A stretch of 52,986 bases of DNA. It comes from Chara braunii (taxonomy: Eukaryota > Streptophyta > Charophyceae > Charales > Characeae). The translations under genes were made by a program, and so were the position numbers. The DNA lies in the NCBI GenBank assembly GCA_003427395.1, contig BFEA01000068.1, positions 3,221,173-3,274,158 of the forward strand, read 5' to 3'. Shown piece by piece: positions 21,238 through 30,850 of the stretch. The notes beneath the pieces are model-generated. The model had not been told where the DNA came from. It saw only the letters and a program-made list of their open reading frames with translations, and ran no database searches. Each line of letters opens with the position of its first letter. Position 1 is the first letter of the stretch.

Positions 21238-21238
<1 letters not shown>
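21141..21238 (+). repeat. LINE tail copy, plus strand
   Basis: GGGACGCTGAACCCGG, then CAGCAGGTGTTACTCCCC and ACCAATAGACTGGAG, then GGCTGCTCTTATCACCATTC. It is interrupted by the T run of the minus-strand retroposon that follows. No LINE protein precedes it. Confidence 0.75.
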
Positions 21239-21291
<53 letters not shown>

Positions 21292-21640
21292 TTTGTTTGT
21301 TTGTTTGTTTGAAGTCCAGGGTGCTGTAGAGGCCAGTTACTAGGCTCACATTGATCGCCGGAAGCTGTCAGCCATGGTTGGCCTGAAGAGACGAGGCTAC
21401 CTCCCATCCCATCCTTGCGTCAATACTCCTAGCACATCCCCTATTCCTACTATCCTACCTTAGTGTGACCAGCACTCAGGACCATTACCCTACCATCGAG
21501 GCGAACTTGGACCGAACAGTAGTGACAAGCATCAGGGCTGGTGACCCAGCCCTGGTGGAAGCACAGTCGAACGAGCCTCGTCGTACGGGGACTTCGTACG
21601 CCAGGCTCAAGCAATCAAATATTAGCCCCTCAGTAGACCG
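21239..21640 (-). mobile_element. 3' body of the composite retroposon (minus strand)
   Basis: A T run (21239-21290) and TTTGTTTGTTTG are followed by GAAGTCCAGGGTGCTGTAG and the body known from 18990-19320 and 32160-31900. Shared words include ACCAGCACTCAGGACCAT and GTGACCAGCACTCAGG. It is truncated before the G run and tRNA parts. Confidence 0.8.
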
Positions 21641-21928
21641 ACTAGTAACTCATGCCCTCTCTTACCATCGAGACACCTATTATTAGTTGCTCATGACCTC
21701 CTCCCAGCCCAATGGTTATGTATGTGTGTGTGTTTGGTATTGTAGGTATGTGCCTGTAGGCTATGTATGTGTGTGTGTTTGGTATTGTAGGTATGTGCCT
21801 GTAGGCTATGTGTGTATGTTTGTAATGTGCGCGGACCCGTAGGAGACGCTGCCCCCCACCATGGAGCATCTGCGAAGTGAATACCAGTGAGAGGCGCTTT
21901 TTGCCACCTCTACCAGTGCCTGTGCAAG
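21641..21928. repeat. GT-rich dispersed repeat, second copy
   Basis: Similar to 5085-5340. It has two tandem units of TATGTGTGTGTGTTTGGTAT plus TGTAGGTATGTGCCTGTAGGC, then a shortened tail core (GCTGCCCCCCACCATGG) and GGAGCATCTGCGAAGTGA. Confidence 0.7.
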
Positions 21929-22612
21929 CCATGTGTAGGTAGTATGTATAGGCCCCTAGAAGCTCCTTGCCTCGACGACGCGGAGGGGCGACCCTTTGCG
22001 CCCTTAATCTGTTGCCAACGAATAGACAGCCCTCCTCTAGAACCCGGTAATCAGCTAGGGCTCCTCCCCCCCCAAAGGACCCATGCCTCGCTTTGTCTAT
22101 TCTCGGTAGTAGCTGTCTCCCACCTAGTAGCAGATTCCGGTCATCAGCTAGGTTCTTCCTGATAGGGATCGGAAGGGACAGACTACAGACTCAGTAGGTG
22201 GTGGCCCATCATCTGTTCTTCCACTAGCCTCCAGACTTGTCCCTCGATGTGCCTATCGTGGTTATACCTGTAGTCAGTATCTGGGATGGTTATGCATGTG
22301 TGTGTGTTCGTACCATGTGTAGGTAGTATGTATAGGCCCCTAGAAGCACCTTGCCTTGACGCTGCGGAGGGGCGCCCCTATGCGTCCTTGATCTGTTGCC
22401 AACGAATAGACAGCCCTCCTCTAGAACCCGGTAATCAGCTAGAGCTCCTTCCCCCCCAAAAGGACCCATGCCTCGCTTTGTCTATCCTCGGTAGTAGACT
22501 GTCTCCCACCTAGTAGCAGATTCCGGTCATCAGCTAGGTTCTTCCTATAGGGATTGGAAGGGACAGACTACAGACTCAGTAGGTGGTGGGCCATCATCTG
22601 TTCTTCCACTAC
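21929..22612 (+). repeat. 384-bp tandem duplication
   Basis: CCATGTGTAGGTAGTATG begins units at 21929 and 22313. Both continue with CCCCTAGAAGC, GTTGCCAACGAATAGACAGC, GGTAATCAGCTAG and GACTACAGACTCAGTAGG. The second unit is cut at 22612 by the foldback element and resumes at 23289 with CTCTGATGTGCCTATTGTGG. Divergence between units is low. Confidence 0.9.
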
Positions 22613-22928
22613 CTTCTTAACCCCGAAAAAATGTACGTACGTTCTATTCGAATTACCTTCGAAAATCAGACTTTTAGAAATTGCTCTCTTTTTTCCGAAT
22701 AGAACGTACGGTCAAATACAAAGTACTTACGTTGTATTCGAATACAACGTACGTATGTTGTATTCAAAATTTTAAAATTTTGATTTTTCAAAAATATTCA
22801 GAAAAATCCGGAAAACAAAATGTTGTACAACAATGCAATACAAACAACGCTCGAGGGTCTTGTCAAAATTTACAACCAAATTCGAGAAAAAAAAAAAGCG
22901 GGGATAAAAATATTTTTTATGGCAGGAA

Positions 22929-22967
<39 letters not shown>

Positions 22968-23288
22968 GGGCCCAATGCCCAAGGCTGATATTACCAATAA
23001 GAAGATTGAGGCTTTTTCAGAACTTCGATTTTCAAAGAACTTCATTAAAAAATCTGAAAAAGAAAGTATGTTGTACAAATTGTAATGCAAACAACTTCTG
23101 CCTGTTAGTGAGGGTCCTGGCAAATTCCTAGCCAAATCCGAGATAAAAAAAAATAGCCCTACTATAGGCTTCTGAAAAGTTGTACCCTAAAACTCGTTAT
23201 ATAACGTACGTACGTTGTATTCGAATACAACGTACCCCGTATGTTGTATTCGTATACAACGTACGTACATTTTTTTCGGGTTAAGAAG
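22613..23288. mobile_element. Foldback element with ACGTACGT palindromes
   Basis: The ends are inverted repeats: CTTCTTAACCCCGAAAAAAT with GTACGTACG at the left, and CGTACGTACATTTTTTTCGG with GTTAAGAAG at the right. Inside each end stand several TACGTACGTTGTATTCG and GTATTCGAATACAACGTAC palindromes. The interior consists of two diverged direct copies of one AT-rich unit (compare TGTTGTACAACAATGCAATA near 22822 with TGTTGTACAAATTGTAATGC near 23069), with a T run (22932-22962) between them. It lies within the second 384-bp unit. No protein is encoded. Confidence 0.85.
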
Positions 23289-23427
23289 GTCGCCCACAGC
23301 CTTTGTCCCTCTGATGTGCCTATTGTGGTTGTACCTGTAGTCAGTATCTGGGGATTCCATGGTAATCAATGTTGGCAGGAACCTCCCACATTGTTTTTCG
23401 GATGTACTCTAATTTCAGTCTGTATAT
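23289..23427 (+). repeat. Remainder of the second 384-bp unit, then unassigned DNA
   Basis: Up to about 23350 it matches the end of the first 384-bp unit (TGTGCCTATYGTGGTT, ACCTGTAGTCAGTATCTGG). After that I see nothing until the LINE tail. Confidence 0.75.
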
Positions 23428-23537
23428 GGGACGCTGGACCCGTATTCCAGCAGGTGATGCTCTCCACCAATAGATGGAGCCCCTCCCCGGGTGCTAGTGG
23501 TGTCTGCTCTTGTCAGCACCACTAACACTGGCGGGGA
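23428..23537 (+). repeat. LINE tail copy, plus strand
   Basis: GGGACGCTGGACCCGT, TTCCAGCAGGTGATGCTC, ACCAATAGATGGAGCCCC, GGTGCTAGTGGTGTCTGCTC and CACTAACACTGGCGGGG. It lacks poly(A). Its end forms an inverted repeat with CCGCCAGTGTT at 23558-23568. Confidence 0.85.
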
Positions 23538-24028
23538 TTTTAAACCACTAGTACCTCCGCCAGTGTTAAGAAATCACGATGTCTTGGCCAGTACCCGAAC
23601 TTTTCGGGGTGGGACACAGGCTCGGCAATGTCCCATAAATTTGAATTTTATAGTGACGCAAAAAGGGGGGAAAAAAAAAGCTTTCTCTACTGCAATGATG
23701 TCCGGCTGGGTAGTCCAGGAGGCCGTGCTCACAATCTTCCTCCGCAGAATGCACCTTACAGGTAAGGCGGTCACATTCTGAATGTTACTATTTTCTTTTT
23801 TTTGTTGGTCGTGTGTTTCTTACGAGTCCCTTGTCCGTGAATTGCTCAAGCTTTCCGTGATCTGCTCAAGCTGTGTTTTGTCAGAGGATTGTAAGGCTCG
23901 TCACACTGGCACTTAGGGGAATGTACCCAGCCATTTTCACGGTCGGATCCTTGTGCCCAATTTTTTCCCCTTTTATTCTCTTTTTGTAATCAGACAACCT
24001 GGCCACGGGGCTGAGATGCCCTCATTGA
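23538..24028. other. Unassigned DNA with a TTAA-ACCAC terminus
   Basis: TTTTAAACCACTAGTACCTC at 23540-23559 matches the end of the small TIR element at 38036 (TTAAACCACTGGTACCTC). No opposite end was found, so this may be a broken copy. The rest of the stretch shows no feature. Confidence 0.5.
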
Positions 24029-24272
24029 GGGCACACTCACACTACCACTTCCAAGAATGTATACAACTGCAATCACGACCAAAACTTTGTTTCCTTTTTT
24101 TTTTTAATTCTTTTTTAGGTTCACGGCCGCAACTTTTTTTTTTTTTTTTTTTTTTTTTTTGTTATTTCCGTGAGAGTACCAGAAAGAAAACGAAGTGGTA
24201 CCCTGGCTCGACAAAACTGGGAGTGCAGTGAAATTCAGGACCGGCAAAAACAGGCTCGGAGGCACTGGTGGC

Positions 24273-24300
<28 letters not shown>
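24029..24300. other. Probable PIF-type MITE end and homopolymer tracts
   Basis: GGGCACACTCACACTACCAC with CTTCCAAGAATG matches the left end of the element at 37211 (GGGCATACTCACACTAGCAC, CTTTCCAAAATG). The right end is not clear. T runs (24133-24160) and an A run (24274-24300) follow. Confidence 0.45.
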
Positions 24301-24303
<3 letters not shown>

Positions 24304-24752
24304 TCTGGGGTAGTGTCTCTCATGTGTGCGAATGTAATATGTGGTAGAGACAGGCCTATCTGGACAGGAACCCCACAAAGTCCAAAACCGGACTCGAACC
24401 TGTGACCTACAATATGGGACTGGAGGGTTCTACCACATGCATTACCGTAGGAAGTGGATACAATGTGTGATATATCTAGGCTGGGGGAAATCATCAGAGC
24501 AACCAATGCCAACAACAGCAAGCAACCAACGTGAAGTCTAGACCAGCATACAACACCCATGGACTAACCCCCTGGGTGGTGCGCAGGCAGTGTTTGTAAT
24601 AGTACCATGCGTCAGCCCAGGGGGTGTGTGTCCAGTCGTGCGTCATTCTAACGCCCTGCCAGTGTCCATGCGCAAGGCTATGGAGTTTTGAACCCGCAAC
24701 CTTATACCGCAATGCGCATTTCCAACCGGTGCTCTAACCACTGAGCTACCTA
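24301..24752 (-). mobile_element. Composite tRNA retroposon, minus-strand copy 3
   Basis: tRNA-like unit 1 lies at 24681-24752 with the A box TAGCTCAGTGGTTAGAGC and the B box GGTTGCGGGTTCAAA. Unit 2 at 24376-24446 has CATGTGGTAGAACCC and the near-consensus B box GGTCACAGGTTCGAGTCC. Downstream on the minus strand the copy ends at CCCCAGATAC and runs into a T run. The variable region and 3' body are missing. Confidence 0.8.
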
Positions 24753-24899
24753 ATGACTTCAGTTGGGTTTGTTTAAAAAAAAAATAATAATAATAATAAA
24801 AAAAAAAAAATTGGCCATGACCTTGACAATGATTGGAGGCGTCGTTTGTCATAGCCTTTCTATGTTGTCAACGTTATCCGCCAGTGTAGAGGCTGCATG
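24753..24899. other. Unassigned DNA with A/TAA-rich tract
   Basis: AAAAAATAATAATAATAATA-type sequence at 24775-24810 separates the retroposon from the Harbinger pseudogene. Nothing else is seen. Confidence 0.5.
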
Positions 24900-25890
24900 C
24901 GGGGCAGGAGGAGAGTGTGGGTGCTAGTAAGGAGTGGTGGTTTGTGGAAGGACCTGCAGCTCCAGGGAGGACGACATGAGAAGGTTTTCAAGAGGTTTTC
25001 CAGGATCCCCCATCCGGTTTTCAACGACATTGCGCAGTGGATCAAACCTCATATCCACTGAGCCACAACGAATTGGAGACAGTCGGTGCCCGCAGAGCAA
25101 AAGTTTGCTTGTGCGTTAATAAGGTGGGCAACGACAGAGTTTTACAGGCAGTCCGACCATGTTCTGGGTATGGGACTTGCGAGCGCCTGCGGAGCAATAA
25201 GGACGTCCGTGATGCAATCATCAAGGATTATGGGAATGTGTTTGCTTTTCCGGAAAGGTCATCGCCTACAAGAAATCATGGACGCCTTCGAACGAGAGAA
25301 GGTTAACAACAGTCGTATTTTTCATCACCACTTCAGGATACCCTTCCGTGCCTTCACCACTTCCGGATGCAGCCTGCCTAAACAGGTGGTTTTCAGGGTC
25401 TTCAGACCTTTCACCACTTCAGGACCATTCAGGTCTCAAAATCCTGAATGGTCCTGAAGTGGTGAAAGCTCCGAAGACCCTGAAAACCACCTATTTAGAC
25501 AGGTTGCATCCTCAAGTGGTGAAGGGTGGTTTTCATGGTCTTCGGACCTTTCACCACTTCAGGACCATTCAGGACTTTCAGACTGCTCAAAACTCTCACT
25601 TGACCACTTCAGGACACCCTTCACCACTTCAGGATGGAGCCTGCCTAAACAGGTGGTTTTCAAGGTCTTCGGACCTTTCACCACTTCAGGACCATTCAAG
25701 ATTTTCATACTGCCAAAAACTCTTACTTCAGAATTTTCATTCCTGAATTTTCAGCTACCCGATAACCGCTTGTGCTTCGAAGGGAAGGGTTTCCCTGGTT
25801 GTGTGGGTGCAATCGATTGCACACATCTATACATAGAGAAGCCGAAGAAGGAGCATGGTGCTTGCTATTGTGACCGAACAGGGCAGTCCT
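24900..25890 (+). pseudogene. PIF/Harbinger transposase pseudogene (plus strand)
   Basis: One frame gives RRRVWVLVRSGGLWKDLQLQ (start of the family), FSRIPHPVFNDIAQWIKPHI, then TGA at 25059-25061, ATTNWRQSVPAEQKFACALI, RWATTEFYRQSDHVLGMGLA and GHRLQEIMDAFE. After a 489-bp insertion it resumes in the same frame with FEGKGFPGCVGAIDCTHLYI (first catalytic Asp of the DDE_Tnp_4 domain) and KPKKEHGACYCDRTG. The later catalytic residues are absent because the sequence joins the convergent minus-strand copy near 25890. Apart from the TGA, the insertion and the lost end, it is well preserved. It would have been the DNA-cutting enzyme of a cut-and-paste transposon. Confidence 0.85.
25286..25781. mobile_element. 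489-bp insertion in the Harbinger gene, with internal hairpin
   Basis: CTTCGAA stands at 25286-25292 and again at 25775-25781, flanking a 482-bp interior. Taking out 489 bp joins the transposase at the point where related proteins are continuous, so CTTCGAA is a target duplication. The interior holds arms of about 83 bp in inverted order (25351-25433 and 25442-25525) built from CACCACTTCAGGACCATTCA and GGTGGTTTTCAGGGTCTTC, and a third copy in direct order (25620-25720). Possible imperfect ends are GAGAAGGTTAACAAC and its counterpart ACAAGCGGTTATCGG. The superfamily is unknown; 7 to 9 bp duplications suggest hAT-like or Mutator-like elements. Confidence 0.75.
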
Positions 25891-26287
25891 CCTTCAAGTT
25901 TGCACTGCTGTACAACACCACCAACCATAATAGACTAGCATACCCATTGTTCCCCAGTATCTACCGGTGTGTCTCCAAGCCTTCGGGGAGGTTGTAGGGC
26001 TTGGCACGAAACAAGGAATGGTCCTTTGCTCATTACCTAAGGAGAGAGTTCATCAGCACCTTTGTGTACTTGTGCACACTGCCAAGCTGGCCGGAGTAGA
26101 TGTTGTACACATGTAAATCCAAGCCAATAACAATGTGCGCACCCCAGCACGCATGTCGATGAAGATATGTGTGCAGTCAATGGCCCCATGCAGAAGGGGA
26201 ATCCCCTGTTCTCAAACTTAGTGAACACTTCAACAAAATGCTGGCCCTTAGGGAAATTCAATGTGATCTCCTCAGGATGCTTGCAGT
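25885..26287 (-). pseudogene. PIF/Harbinger transposase (minus strand), catalytic half
   Basis: On the minus strand: KHPEEITLNFPKGQHFVEVF, TKFENRGFPFCMG, then after a one-base shift AIDCTHIFIDM (first Asp). After an internal deletion, DLDLHVYNIYSGQLGSVHKY follows; the usual second Asp (VHD) reads VHK. Then come KPYNLPEGLETHR, a stop, and ILGNNGYASLLWLVVLYSS. It is the continuation of the piece at 28809-29300. Frameshifts, the Asp change and stops make it dead. Confidence 0.75.
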
Positions 26288-28812
26288 GTGACGCCCATCC
26301 TCACGCCCGACGCGACTTCCTGATCGGAGTGGGATGTGGGCCTGGAAGTGCGAAAAGGGGTGTGCCAACGATTTTTGGGAAATTGGGGGGGAGCCCCAGG
26401 TCAGAACTGAGATCTTCTGTGGCAAGGTTCCAGGGGCATAGGTGCAATGAGGCTAAGGGACGGTTTACTTTCGTTCTGATGGCAGACGAGGTCGTACAGT
26501 GTAAGGCAGATCGCATGCGCCATGCATCTTAGGCCGCCTGGTCCGTCCGTTCCAGTGACCGCGGTTCGGGAGAGGTCGGCTCGTGAGGGTTGCAAATTCT
26601 ATGGGTCGGACCTCCGGGTGTGGACACGTGTCGATTGACGTCGCACGTTACAGTTAGGCTCCGTAGTTCCAGAGGCTTGGCGGTTACCGCGTCGTCTGCA
26701 ATTTCTGCACGATGTGTGGGGCCAATACGGGGCTATGGAATTCCACGGTACCACTGTGAGTTGGTGGCATGGGAGGAGGAGGTGGAAAGGAGGGAAATTG
26801 GTAGCGATAACGACGAAGCCGGGGGATATAAAATATTGTGTGTTATAAGTAGTCGGGTAGTCGGGGCCCCTCGGGTCGCTGGTTATGGCGCGATGAAAGT
26901 CCCTGGCACATAGTCGGTCGTTCTCGGTTAGACAGGGGAATTCCGGATTTCTTAAATTCCCCCGCAGCCGAAGTTGTTCTCCCTCCCAGTATTCTCGGTA
27001 CTCTGGGTCCCGCAATCTCTCCCGGTCCGTGATGTACGACATCTTGTCATTCCGGCGGATTCACTAGCTGCAGCGTAGTGGGAAACCTCCGCACGCATCA
27101 GATCGTGCTTCGATTGACAAGGGAATTTCCGGGTATGGTGGTGGAAATTCCTACCGGCTCACATTCTCGCAGGGAAAATTCTGCACTTATTCCGATACGG
27201 GAGGTGCCAAGTTCATCAGTGATCGCAAATCGCCCGCGTGTGGACACGTGTAGGCCGCGTTGATCAGATCACGCTTACACGTGCGCACACGAGGTGTTCG
27301 ATGGTACGCGGGCCGATTGGCTGATTTTCGTGCAAAAGTAAGGTTTCAGTCCTATATGCAAAATCGCCACGTGGCATAGATAATCACCCAATCATCTAAT
27401 CATTCAGTGATCCCGCAAACAATCATTTCCGATCATGCAAAATGACATCGCACACATCAGACACCGCAACAACATCAAACTCTTCTCGTAACGACAGCAG
27501 ATCAAAGTGACAAGCAACAATGATGATTAGGCAAAAACGACAAGCATACCATTCCATAGAACTCGTTCATCCAATATACACAAAAGAGGAAGGATCGAGA
27601 CCGAGTAGGATACCATACAAGGGCCAATGTCGAGACAAAGATGTCGAAGGAAAATAAGGGCGAATTGCCCAAGCCAAAATCAAAACTTATATACAAAAGC
27701 AAAGGAAACGACAGAGAAAATTACAACTCCACGTCCATCAAACTCCGCTCTCTTTCTCTCTCTCTCTCTCTCCGATGCGGACAGTCCGTCGTCACGCACC
27801 AACCCACGAAGTTGTCAACCCGCTTAGTCCTCCTGTGCCCGTCGGGTTCGCCCGCGCGCTACAGTCCGTCGTAGCCCCATGCGTCAACCCCGCACATTCG
27901 GCACCAGCTCGTCGGGTCGCCCAACTCCCACTTCAACTCACCTCTTACTTCGCTCGTGAGCCGACCCTCACTGATCGCGCTACCCCGAGCTTCCAGCAAC
28001 TGTTTAAGAGAGCTATCTAATCGCGCAGCCGAAATTTATAGCGTGCATGCATGCACGAAGAACACGGAATTGCAAGGACTTAGAAGGAGAGAAGGGGAGG
28101 GAGTGCCTACGTTCTGCATGGCCAGATCACGGCGTGGGGGACGTAGCCACTCTCCACGCATTGATCCGATCATGCAGCCCGTGGGCCAACTAGACAGAGC
28201 TGAGAAGAGAGGGGGCGGGAAAGACGAAGCTCAAGAAGAAAGATACAGTTACAAGGGCGCCCCGCCCAAAATTACAGTTACACACCAGATTAAGGGCGCC
28301 GACTAATCAGAGCTCCGTTGCAGCCACAAAAAGAAACGTGCGAGCAAAAAGCACCGCGCGGCAAAAAAAATTCCGAATTCCTAAATTCCTATTTAACGCA
28401 AAAATGCAAAAACAGCTTTAATAAAGCACAAATCCCAAAAAGAAAGTCCGAAATTCCGAGAGCCATCAAGGGCACGACAAGATTTGAAAAAGAAATTCAA
28501 AAAGAAAGAAGCAAAACTCCCGCGCGATCACCGCGCCGAAAGCCCGACAGCAGAACAAGAAAGAAGCGGTGTCAACCATTATTAATCCCGCCTCCGTCGG
28601 CGCGCCAGCCACTCAATCGACCATCCCGGGACTTGCCCAGCCCCGGCCCCAGCCTTCTGAAAAGAAGCGGCGTAAAAAGAAGAACAAACAAGGACACCGA
28701 TGCAATTTTCCCGGTGGATCCCATCTCCCGTAACTGGCCCAACCTTCCCAGCTCAGGACCCCTTGTTGTCATCGCGCAGAAAGTCGCGGAACAGGAATTG
28801 GTTCGTCACAGT
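26284..28812 (-). mobile_element. 2.5-kb insertion splitting the Harbinger gene; candidate solo LTR
   Basis: CAGT stands at 26284-26287 and 28809-28812, and the Harbinger frame continues across the two flanks (VRDVMIAIL at one side, KHPEE at the other). Read on the minus strand the insert starts TGACGAACC and ends GGGCGTCA(C), the TG...CA form of an LTR with a 4-bp target duplication. A TATA box lies at 28034-28041, about 770 bp from its start, followed by a CT/GA tract and GC-rich sequence. It holds no protein domain. A solo LTR is the best reading; another DNA element with GTGACG/CGTCAC ends is the alternative. Confidence 0.6.
28034..28041 (-). promoter_or_regulatory. Candidate TATA box inside the 2.5-kb insertion
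   Basis: On the minus strand it reads GCACGCTATAAATTTCGG. The position inside a putative LTR would separate U3 (about 770 bp) from R-U5. It shares CACGCTATAAATT with the TATA candidate at 16898. Confidence 0.45.
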
Positions 28813-29300
28813 ATGGCAATCATGACATCTCTTACTGGAATCCGACGTCTCTTGCGGCCCAAACCAAAAAAGAAGTCACTGAATGCTCGTAGATCTCCTC
28901 GGTAGCCCATTTGTACAGTGCATATGCCACCAGTTGACCTGAAGTGGTCGGTGTCTTGTACGAAGTGCGCAAGAGAGGACATTGCCAATTCCCTGCATGA
29001 CATCCTCACCCATTGTTGTTCTAAATGTAGTCTTTGGTGACCTTGCCCCCACTGGTCATGTCAGCCCACACACTCCTGTCTCTGGGCTCGCCCAACACAA
29101 AGTGATTGCCCTCTTTGTTTACATGCAGTATTGCCAGTGGTACTCCAAGTAATGCCCGTTTGCAGACTCCAAGTCCTGTTGGTGGTCCAGATCTACAGGT
29201 CACATGATGGATAGAAGGCCACATAACCCCGTGTAGTCCACAGTCACTGTGAGCCCTTTGCCCTCGGCCATGGAGTGCATTCACAAGTGGCGATGGCACC
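28809..29300 (-). pseudogene. PIF/Harbinger transposase (minus strand), N-terminal half
   Basis: Pieces in different frames give RDRSVWADMTSGGKVTKDYI, then TTMGEDVMQGIGNVLS, then GQLVAYALYKWATEEIYEHS and FGLGRKRRRIPVRDVMIAIL. These are the same blocks, in the same order, as the plus-strand copy (GGLWKDLQ, FNDIAQWIKPHI, FACALIRWATTEFYRQ, GMGLASACGAIRTSVM). The 2.5-kb insertion follows directly after MIAIL. Several frameshifts are present. Confidence 0.65.
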
Positions 29301-29937
29301 TAGGGGCAGCACAACACCTCTGGATTGTGCACAAGGAACGTTGTGCATTGTGGCAATGAAGTGTGATCCGCGATGGATTCCGCGTGCAATACCAACAATG
29401 CAGCCTTGTGCGGGCGAACTGTTCACCCTGCTGCCTGGTCTCTTGTGATTTACATCCTTCATTGCACGCAGATGAAGGTCAGTCATGTTGCGAAGTGGAC
29501 CCATTCCCCAGTACCGCACGGCCGACCACTTTTCTAGACCGCCCATCATTCCAGCAAAGGCCAGGTTGATAAGGTCACCCATCCAGTACCGTCGTGTGGA
29601 AAACATCCTTCGCAACACAGGACAAACTATTTCTGGACCCTCGCAAGAATACTATTTTGTGGGCGCTGTGTCACGATGCCCCTAAGAACGACGAGTCTTC
29701 TGAACTCCATTATTTGTGAGGCCTCTGGGGCTCATTTTGATTTCGTTTCATTTTGCTGGCTGTATGGCAAGGCCCCCAGTCGCATCATATGAAAGCTAAC
29801 AGCCACAGGATCGACACATCCCATGTACGCGAATCATACACTCACGATCTCGAGTCCTAATGGAATCAGGTGAATAAAATAATTCTAGTGGAAAATGAAG
29901 CCAAAAAAGTAGTGCCCACTGCCCACTGCCCACTGCA
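29301..29937. other. Unassigned DNA upstream of the minus-strand Harbinger
   Basis: A 124-codon minus frame (29244-29618, starting MLRRMFSTRRYWMGDLINLA) has balanced residue use and could be an eroded exon or second protein of the Harbinger element, but I do not recognise it. GCCCACTG is repeated three times at 29919-29938. Confidence 0.35.
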
Positions 29938-30140
29938 GAACATTGTTACAAAAGGGAGACAAAATCAGTCGCCTAGCTGAATGGTAAGGCAAACAAGTGT
30001 CATTCATAAGGCGGTGGGTCCAATCCCCACTGGCTGCCTGTGCTGCACTGATTGACAGCCACCAGAAGAGAGCTTGGTGGCTTGATGTTACATGGAGGGG
30101 GGGAAAGAGGGGAGACACAGTGGCAGCAAAATACCTTCTA
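29938..30140 (+). mobile_element. Second tRNA-SINE family, copy 1
   Basis: AACATTGTTACAAAAG leads into CAGTCGCCTAGCTGAATGG (A box) and GGCGGTGGGTCCAATCCC (B box), then GGTGGCTTGATGTTACATGG, a G run and GGCAGCAAAATACCTTCT. The copy at 32193 has the same order. It is unrelated in sequence to the composite retroposon. Confidence 0.8.
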
Positions 30141-30240
30141 GTGCCCACTGCAGAACATTGTTACAAAGTCCAGTTGATGTAGCAGCAAATACCTTCTAGT
30201 GCCCACTGCAGAACATTGTTACAAAGTCCAGTTGATGTAG
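30123..30240 (+). repeat. Tandem duplication of about 58 bp
   Basis: AGCAAATACCTTCTAGTGCC with CACTGCAGAACATTGTTACA and AAGTCCAGTTGATGTAG occurs twice in a row. It spans the junction between the end of the second SINE family and the start of the composite retroposon. Confidence 0.85.
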
Positions 30241-30850
30241 CTCAATGGTTAGAGCACCGGTTGGAAATGCGCATTGTGGTATGAGGTTGCGGGTTCAAAT
30301 CTGCAGCCTTGCGCATGGACACTGGCCGGGCGTTAGAATGACGCATGGGATGCAGGTTAGCTATTACAGACACTGCTTGCGCACCACCCAAGGGTTGTTC
30401 ATGGTGTTGTATGTTCGTTCTGGGTTTCACATGGGTTGCTTGGGGGTGTTGGTCCTGAGTGTTCTGTTGATCTCCCCAGTCTGGCGTATCACACGTTCGT
30501 GCCATTTCCGCTAGTCGTTCACATGGTAGTCATTCGATTACATGTTACAAGGTTTCGGGTTCAAGCTTGGTTCGGACCTTGGGGTCTTTGTCCAGCTTAC
30601 CCAATTCTCTCGTCGATATACACACATGATGCTGCCTATACATCTGGATACATTGATTCAAAGAGCACACACAGCCTTCGGGCATATATACACAGCTTGC
30701 GAATTATACATGGCCTACGGGCTACATACACAAGTTTCCACATATGGTGCTGTCTGCACATCTTGATACACAGATACACGAAGCATACAGTCGTCGGATA
30801 CACACATAGATTACGAACTACACAACTATCAGACTGGGGGGGTTTGGAAG
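30231..30850 (+). mobile_element. Composite tRNA retroposon, plus-strand copy 4
   Basis: tRNA-like unit 1 (30231-30303) has TAGCTCAATGGTTAGAGC and GGTTGCGGGTTCAAATC. The spacer has GCGTTAGAATGACGCATGG. Unit 2 (30515-30575) has GGTTTCGGGTTCAAGC. A variable region of CATACAC, CTTCGGGCATATATACAC and CTACGGGCTACATACAC units runs to CAGACTGGGGGGGTTTGG. The 3' body is absent here. Confidence 0.8.

Noticed and set aside
26599-27042. 147-codon minus frame (MSYITDRERLRDPEYREYWE)
   Set aside because: Lies inside the 2.5-kb insertion, shows no recognisable domain, and GC-rich DNA alone can give such a frame.
28318-28905. 195-codon lysine/arginine-rich plus frame
   Set aside because: It crosses the end of the insertion into the antisense of the Harbinger gene, so it cannot be one gene.
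30231-30303. A functional tRNA gene
   Set aside because: A and B boxes are good, but the same unit recurs as the head of a dispersed retroposon and the acceptor stem does not close.
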